Assembly (NCBI GenBank): GCA_963678675.1
Contig: OY783195.1
Coordinates: 6,954,001-7,018,000, forward strand
Direction: 5' to 3'
DNA length: 64,000 nt
From: Xiphydria camelus
Taxonomy: Eukaryota > Arthropoda > Insecta > Hymenoptera > Xiphydriidae
Shown piece after piece: positions 58,501 through 64,000 of this stretch (positions are counted from its first letter, which is position 1; every line of letters starts with the position of its first letter). The notes under the pieces were generated by a model, which ran no database searches, was not told where the DNA came from, and saw only the letters and a program-made list of their open reading frames with translations. Both the position numbers and the translations under genes were made by a program.

Positions 58501-59435
58501 TTAATTATACGGGGATCTACATGAGAAGAGAAAGCGATGCAGCTGCTTTCTCGTACTTATATACATATTCGTATACGAACTTTGAGAAAACACGCCTCGA
58601 ACTATACTTTGTATATCTAATCTAAATATGATTTTGATTCGCAATTTCTCGTAGCGCATGCGACTCTTCTCATCCACTGAAATCTGTATTCCTCGCATTT
58701 CCGGTGCGCTTCTTTTTCCTACCAACGCGCGCCACTCAGTGCGAAATCGTGTCACACGCCCCCGCTTGCAATGCTTGCACTCCGTTTCTGTTCTCAATCA
58801 GCCGCGCCGAAGCGAAACGCGACACCGTCTCATCAACTCGACGAATCGAATCGAGCGTACGAAGTATCGGCTTTCGGTCGAGCGCCAGCGCCCTTTATTC
58901 TAATTAAGTTAATACATCGATACGGAACTGTACGACCATCGGCCAACAGCCCCCCCCCCCTTCTCACTCTCCGCGCCACGCGAGAGCGGACCGGCTCCAA
59001 AATCAACAATGGCAACCGCTTTTAGACCACGTACGCTTCTTTCTCTTTGTCGCTTCTCTGCTATTTTTTATTTTCTCAGCGACGCGAGGAAGGGTTGGCT
59101 TAGCTCGCGGCACGTATGATTTAAGGCCAGTGGTTTGACGTTTTCTCGCTCTCCCTTTTCTCCCCCGCCCCCTCCTTGCTGACAGCCCGTCTTACCAACC
59201 CCGGTTGCGCGCGACAGCGCGTGCCGTCATTTGTGATTTACTCCCTGCCGGATTTAAGACTCGCCCCTTAACAAAGTGTCCGATAGATACATCCCTTCCG
59301 CGCAGATTTAATATGTTCGTTCTTTGATAGGGTTGTACGTTCCATAATTTTTTACAGGCGCAGAATGGATATGCGGGATTTAGAGGCTTTTAGGGAGTTT
59401 ATGATGAGTTCCATTCAATTTGTTTTTTTTTTATT
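58501..59435. other. CpG-rich patch, no gene recognised
   Basis: At 58650-59280 the sequence is GC- and CpG-rich with a C11 run near 58950. Overlapping frames in all registers are short and domain-free. It could be promoter-like; nothing decides this. Confidence 0.4.
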
Positions 59436-59650
59436 TCAATGACTGCACAGTTGAAAATATGTTGTGTTGAAGTCGGTCAACCCATTTTTACATATTAAAA
59501 TCAGTTGACTCTTTATGTTAATTTAACATTCTTTGTGTTAATTTTAATACGAAAATGTTGATTTAACACGAAGAATCGGTTCATTTTGATATAAGAATAT
59601 AGGTAGACCGATTCCAATACAAAATTGTCAAGTTCGTGTAACTGTATTTT
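59436..59650. mobile_element. Family E element, copy 3
   Basis: GCACAGTTGAAAATATG at the left, then GTCGGTCAACCCATTTTTAC ATATTAAAATCAGTTGACTC, TTAATTTAACATTCTTTGTG TTAATTTTAA, and the mirrored GTAGACCGATTCCAATACAA AAT at the right. The same order as 55665-55850 and the reversed right arm of 24040-24515. Confidence 0.6.
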
Positions 59651-59842
59651 GAATTAAGTTTCTTTTAAATGCTGTATAAAGTAGAAATTATTGGTCACGT
59701 GTTTACAGCATTTCAAATTAGCCAGGGAGTTTTAGCGTGTAGTCTAAACCATTCATTTCACCATTGCAGGTTTTGATGCTAATCAAAAGCGAATGGTCAT
59801 ATTCGTCCGAGGCCGTCGTGCACATGAGTTTGTATAACTTTA

Positions 59843-60344
59843 CACTGAGAGAAATAATTACCAGTTTCAAAAAAATATATCTTGAATCAAGAACATATGA
59901 TCTTACAAACTTTTAAGAACATAGATTCTTAGTCGAAGAATTATACCAAAAATGAGACTAAACTTACTCACCAGGAAAGAAACTCCAATAACTGTTATCT
60001 TATTATCTATGAACTTTTGGTTCATATTTGAAGATTACATTTTCATCTACAATAAAGTTTTATATCGATACAAGCCAAAAGTTCATAAATAATGAGATAA
60101 TAGTGATTGAAGTTTCTTTCCTGGCGAATAAGTTTAGCCTCACATGGTATTCTTGATTCAAAAATATAATACCTCCGCTGTGGAACAAGAAATTCTTTCT
60201 GCGCGAAAGAAAAAAAACAATTACTCGAGCCTATCAAACATTTCCTTGCACGAAGAAAACCATGGCTTAATCCTGGAATTATATCACGTTTTTGATTGAA
60301 AAAAAAAACATTTTTTTGGAATTAGCAATTATTTGTCTTAGTGT
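59843..60344. mobile_element. Family B element carrying a family C MITE, TA duplication
   Basis: TA then CACTGAGAGAAATAATTACC at the left mirrors TAGCAATTATTTGTCTTAGT G then TA at the right. TATCTTGAATCAAGAACATA on the left of the nested MITE and GTATTCTTGATTCAAAAATA TA on its right flank it symmetrically. Confidence 0.7.
59955..60140. mobile_element. Family C MITE, copy 3, nested
   Basis: AGACTAAACTTACTCACCAG GAAAGAAACT at the left and its mirror at the right. Body as in the copies at 25254 and 38021, slightly shorter by an internal deletion near 60030. Confidence 0.75.
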
Positions 60345-60371
60345 ATGCTAATATAAAAAGAAAGAAACCAC

Positions 60372-60586
60372 CCGAGCCGAAATTTTAGACCTACTCTTTT
60401 AGACTTATAGTAGGTCGATTTTCCATTGTATAGAAACCCTATTTATGTTGAGCCTAAAATGGTCCGTTAGTGAAGTTTAGATTCAAAACTTTAAATTCAA
60501 AATAGAAGTTTATAGATTGAGTAGGCCAATGGTAGGTCGAATGGAGTCTTAAAGGCATAAAAGTAGGGGTAAAATTTCGACTCGGA
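60372..60586. mobile_element. 215-bp MITE with CCGAGCCGAAATTTTA ends
   Basis: CCGAGCCGAAATTTTAGACC TACTCTTTTAGACT is mirrored by AGTCTTAAAGGCATAAAAGT AGGGGTAAAATTTCGACTCG G. Internal GTAGGTCGA appears in both halves. Non-coding. Confidence 0.6.
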
Positions 60587-60747
60587 CAGCCAGAATGAAA
60601 TGAACGATGTAGATCACACCTCAAAACTTCCCTTAGAAAAAAGTTTATTTCGATATGACTAAAAATAGTTACAACATCTATGCAAAACTGGTGCTAATTA
60701 CCAACCTTAAGCAATTGTATCTAAGATAGTCGTCACAGCCACATTAA

Positions 60748-61392
60748 TCCTTTCAGTCACGACTTATGAAAACTTAAGGAAAATTTTGTTTTAAACTGTG
60801 ACTTTAAAGCGAATATTGTTTATAGTAATTTAAACCTAATTTTAAATGTTTGGGTGTAATTATATACTTAAAATCTGATATACATCATTGCGCATTACAG
60901 TGTACGCCATTACCGAAAGCCACATTGGGGTTCGAAACAGCCCCATGGTAAAATTCGTACTTGTGTGTGTGCCACACTGGGGTTGATTTACACCCCAGCG
61001 GGAAGAATTGTTATAATAAATAAATTCTTGCATATTTGTACTTGAAAATTTTATCAGCTCTTCTTAAGAGCGTAGGTAGGTACCTACTTTTTAAAAGACC
61101 GTGTAACTTTTATATTTTATTTTTTTCGCATACTTCATTTTAAGTTCTGGCTATACAAGTTACGCGGTCTTTTAAAGTACTGACGCTCTTAAGAAGAGCT
61201 GATAAAATTTTCAAGTACAAATATGCAATAATTTGTTTGTCATAACAATTTTTCTCGCTGGGGTGTAAATTAACCCCAGTGTGACAAGTACGTGATTCTA
61301 TAGAAGTGTGGCAAGTAAGGGTAAAAGATGAAGAGTTAGTTTGCTGTAATGTGAAAATGTGTAAACCTCAGTGTACATCATGACTTAAAAGG
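60748..61392. mobile_element. 645-bp piggyBac-like element, TTAA duplication, host of a nested foldback
   Basis: TTAA at 60744-60747 and 61393-61396. The left end TCCTTTCAGTCACGACTTAT and the reversed right end CCTTTTAAGTCATGATGTAC match well. Most of the interior is the second element at 60910-61324. Confidence 0.6.
60910..61324. mobile_element. piggyBac-like foldback with CTGGGGT palindromes
   Basis: Arms of about 150 bases mirror through TTGTACTTGAAAATTTTATC AGCTCTTCTTAAGAGCGT and TTTTAAAAGACCG. Each arm carries a palindrome CTGGGGT...ACCCCAG (60977-60998, 61258-61279). The reversed right end TTTTACCCTTACTTGCCACA C is of the CCCTT type; the flanking TTAA is degraded. The palindrome core equals that of 36053-36642. 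Confidence 0.65.
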
Positions 61393-62896
61393 TTAATTTT
61401 CTTCAGTGTCCCTGGCTAATTTGAAATGCCATATACATGCGTTGAGAAAGCATATTATAATTGTCCAAAGAAATCAAATTTACAAACGACAGTGCAGTTT
61501 AACCGCCGATTCGATTTCGGCAACCCCTCAGCTCGCGCAATCGCGTAAAAAGACGGCGATTCAGGGGTAGCTCAAGCGGCCGGTACTTAATTTAACGAAG
61601 GACGCCGATCGGCTCGTCCTCTCTAATAAATTGCGTCGCATAACGTCTTCTCTCGCGTCGTCGCGCGTCGTGCCACAATTGACCTCAATTATTTCTCCGA
61701 ACGATGATCGATATACCAGGACCAAGCGGTGAAGACGATCCCCGGTTTGTTCACCTATCCGATCTCGTATCCTCTCTATATACGTAGCTTTATCTGTCTC
61801 TATTTCACCCCTTTCCTTCCTCCCCGTTTCCTCTTTCTCTTCCTCTCCATAACCAAGTGCGCTCCCCGGATCTCGCCCCTCTATCCACAGAATCGGTTTA
61901 ACCCGTGGCGACGTGACTCCGAAAAACCCTGTCCTTAGAGCCGTCGCGTTATGATTTAGGAAAGCGCCGTTGCGGTTCACGCGCATCTCGCGTTATTTTT
62001 ACGTGATGCCCCCGCACCCACACACGCGATCCCGTTTTTTCTCGCGTGCTCGAACAACGACAATTTGTACGACGTACCACCTACGACTGACTCGTGTTAA
62101 GCCTTCGGAACAGCGACCTTCGCTTACGTTGGACTCGTACGCCTCGGTGAGGGAGATTGTGAGATTTTTCGAGTTCTCGGTTCGTGGTGAGGTCGTCGGG
62201 GCGTCAAATTTCAAACGTGCAGGGAAAGAATACAATGACTGACATCGCCACAGCTGTAAAATGCCCTTAATTTGGCTATATTTACGAAGTTACCTTCGTT
62301 TTATTTTATTTCCTGATTTACAACACGCCATATTCGGTTTAAATGGCTATAAGTACGTTTAATTAAGAGGCCGACACACCCCGTCTGGAAACGCCCGAAA
62401 AGTTGTCGCGGCTGTAAAGCGATAATTCCAACATGGTGCATAAGAACCTTTTGTACTTTTCGCCACCACACTTAAAAAACATAAATCTAGGGCCCTATAG
62501 AAAAAAATAAATAAATTTCTTTGTTGTAATCCATCGGCGACCTCACAAATATACCTATATTTTGCAAGTTGTAAACGCGGAAACAATCAAAGTATTGAAA
62601 TGAATTCTTCTATGGGACCCTAAAATAAACCTTGTACAAGGTACTACCACCTTTTGCACGAAAGATTTCTGAAAGCCCATTGCAGGAAACCTTTATTTCA
62701 AACCTATTACTCGTCTACTTTTATCAGCCGAGTAATGCTTCCATCTAGCGTCTTCACTACGTACGGACTGCGGGGTTGTCAGATTTGTCTCCGCCACGAA
62801 TAGCAGAATATCGTCGGTCTTATCACGTAAGGGCGTATCTCACAAGGGGACCCCGGCAGATGTCAAATCGATTTTGTCTTGAAAACTTCTTGGAAT
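61393..62896. other. No gene recognised; CpG-rich and pyrimidine-rich parts
   Basis: At 61500-62220 the composition is GC- and CpG-rich with a pyrimidine-rich run at about 61790-61860. Opposed frames are domain-free. Nothing decides whether this is a promoter or an exon. Confidence 0.4.
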
Positions 62897-62952
62897 AGCG
62901 TCGCGCGCGTGTTCCAAGTGTCTTCGGGATTGGCGTGCATAATGTTACCAAT

Positions 62953-63021
62953 GCTTCGATAGCGCAACGGTTAAGTTGCCGGGCTGGGAGTCTCGATGTC
63001 GCGGGTTCAAGTCTTGTCGGG
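62953..63021 (+). ncRNA. tRNA-like head of a SINE (Pol III boxes)
   Basis: TAGCGCAACGG (62960-62970) fits an A box and GGTTCAAGTC (63004-63013) a B box at tRNA spacing. The middle can fold as a weak anticodon arm with CTGGGAG as its loop. The 5' and 3' ends do not pair as an acceptor stem, so it is not an intact tRNA. A run of T follows directly and would terminate Pol III. Confidence 0.55.
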
Positions 63022-63174
63022 TTTTTTTTTTTATTAACTTTTTTCATTCGATTATACAATCCCTTCTTGTTATAGAAAGTGGTTTACATTATCGAATAAA
63101 ATAAAAGTTTCAATTGTTTTTATAGTTTTACGTTATTTTTTCTTCCTCGTTGAGGTGAACCATTATTATTGCCA

Positions 63175-63417
63175 ACCAGGCCGTTTTTCGAAAATGTCAA
63201 TGAAATTTGCTTTCCCATAACGCTTTTAAAGTGTAAATGTGCGTGTGGCAAAGTTCCATTCGTCAAATGTTCATGGTGTCAAAATACGGTGTGCTTCAAA
63301 TGTTTTTTCGACAATTATTATCCAAAAAATCGTGCATAAAATCTTCGGCAGCCAAAAATTCCCATGACGAAATGTAAGAATAAAAAATGCAACGATGCTT
63401 CCAACTGTTCTTTCTAA
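63175..63417 (+). pseudogene. Cys-rich zinc-finger-like relic
   Basis: One frame, interrupted by a single TAA at 63337, reads RPFFENVNEI, then KCKCACGKVPFVKCSWC, then TVCFKCFFDNYYPKN, stop, and continues in the same frame with TKCKNKKCNDASNCSF to TAA at 63415. The eight or more regularly spaced Cys suggest a zinc-binding module. It resembles, from memory, the Cys-rich C-terminal tails of piggyBac-related transposases, but I cannot confirm this. Both ends coincide with the arms of the inverted repeat. Confidence 0.4.
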
Positions 63418-63559
63418 TAATATTGGTTCACCTCAACGAGGAAGAAAATAACGTAAAACTATGAAAAAAATTGAAACTCTTATTTTATTCGATAATGTAA
63501 ACCACTTTCTATAACAAGAAAAGGTTGTAATCGAATGAAAAAAGTTAATAAAGAAAAAG

Positions 63560-63630
63560 TCCCAACAAGAATTGAACCCGCGACATCGAGACCCCCAGCC
63601 CGGCAACTTAACCGTTGCGCTATCGAAGCA
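63560..63630 (-). ncRNA. tRNA-like head of the inverted SINE copy
   Basis: Reverse complement of the structure at 62953-63021: B box GGGTTCAATTC (63569-63579 reversed) and A box TAGCGCAACGG (63612-63622 reversed). Only a few substitutions separate the two, including in the putative anticodon loop flank. Confidence 0.55.
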
Positions 63631-63684
63631 TTGGTGACATGACATACGCCAATCCCGGAGACACTTGGAACGCGCGCGCGACGC

Positions 63685-64000
63685 GGTATCCCGGTCTAAA
63701 CGGGAGCGAGCCATGCTCTCGCCACTGAGGCCGGCGTAAGACCTAACCTAACCGGACCGTGTCCACACTGCATGCATTCGGCAACATCGCTAACCTCGCG
63801 TAGCTCCACCCCCTTCTAGCGTTTTGACGTTACCTCGTCTCACCGCTGCCCCGCAGGAGAAACTAGTGGGCCTGGTATGTCGGCCTCTTAAGGATATTGT
63901 ATAGTTGTAGCCGTATGCTGATACGGCTAGAATTATCGCCAATATATGACATAAGTATTTCCCTCCATAAATCGGGAGAAATCATCGGATAGTCTCGATC
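63685..64000. other. No gene recognised
   Basis: GC-richer tail of the window without a domain-bearing frame. Confidence 0.4.

Larger units (their letters stand above)
62897..63684. mobile_element. Inverted SINE-like pair (foldback) enclosing a Cys-rich relic
   Basis: Arm 1 (62897-63170) and arm 2 (63415-63684) are inverted copies throughout, from GCGTCGCGCGCG and GTGTTCCAAGTGTCTTCGGG ATTGGCGT through the tRNA-like part, a T-rich stretch, AAGTGGTTTACATTATCGAA TAAAATAA and TCCTCGTTGAGGTGAACCA. Each arm carries tRNA-type A and B boxes. The 244-base spacer is filled by a coding relic. Confidence 0.7.

Noticed and set aside
62953..63021. Functional tRNA gene (Pro-like GGG anticodon)
   Set aside because: A and B boxes are good but the acceptor ends do not pair and a second inverted copy exists, so a SINE head is more likely.
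1..64000. CRISPR array, prophage or bacterial operon
   Set aside because: No regularly spaced repeats with unique spacers, no ribosome-binding sites and no long adjacent frames anywhere. All repeat pairs are inverted or few in number.

Overview
The window looks like a stretch of insect nuclear genome, either intergenic or inside a large intron. It is AT-rich with scattered CpG-rich patches. It shows no operons, no ribosome-binding sites and no long open frames, but it holds mariner, Tc1/mariner, pogo, PIF/Harbinger and piggyBac-type transposon remains. A holometabolous insect, plausibly a hymenopteran, fits best; that assignment is an inference from the repeat mix, not from a gene. I recognise no intact host protein-coding gene, rRNA, canonical tRNA or CRISPR array. 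Almost every short open frame is explained by chance or by a repeat.

What the window does contain is a dense, layered set of DNA transposons, mostly non-autonomous. Recurrent families are: (A) MITEs with a GGCGAAATA interior and CACTGAG-like ends (70-285, 1759-2911 interrupted, 51303-51524); (B) other CACTGAG...CTCAGTG elements (18995, 22982, 34665, 49154, 59843); (C) a 200-bp MITE with AGGCTAAACTTACTCGC ends, three copies (25254, 38021, 59955); (D) a 400-bp element, two copies (13228, 37279); (E) a GTGTTAATTTTAACA-type foldback family (24040, 55665, 59436); (F) TTCGGGAGATCGAAGC palindromes (9669, 34070); and piggyBac-like TTAA elements (22574, 36053, 45191, 58165, 58300, 60748, 60910). Nested insertions are common (1783 in 1759-2911; 4078 in 3740-4172; 22301 in 21900-22463; 47825 in 47582-49149; 58300 in 58165-58500; 59955 in 59843-60344; 60910 in 60748-61392) and give a relative chronology.

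Transposase relics are few. A frameshifted mariner catalytic C-terminus (35066-35323) lies between mariner-like inverted repeats. A Tc1/mariner-like C-terminal tail ending HFEHLL (about 52940-53063) lies inside a long-TIR element. A spliced-looking relic with an AT-hook and a PHD-like finger (49525-50166) lies inside a TIR element. A Cys-rich finger relic (63175-63417) lies exactly between two inverted SINE-like arms with tRNA-type A and B boxes. The best candidate for an undescribed coding exon is the 122-residue minus-strand frame at 29746-30114.

The most unusual features are: large near-identical foldbacks (26347-27615, 9669-10509, 52708-53278, 11997-12573, 62897-63684) that would form long hairpin RNAs if transcribed; piggyBac-like elements carrying subterminal palindromes, two of which share a CTGGGGT core; and a mid-repetitive sequence at 45.6 kb and 56.3 kb in which different insertions sit between tandem copies of the same segment.
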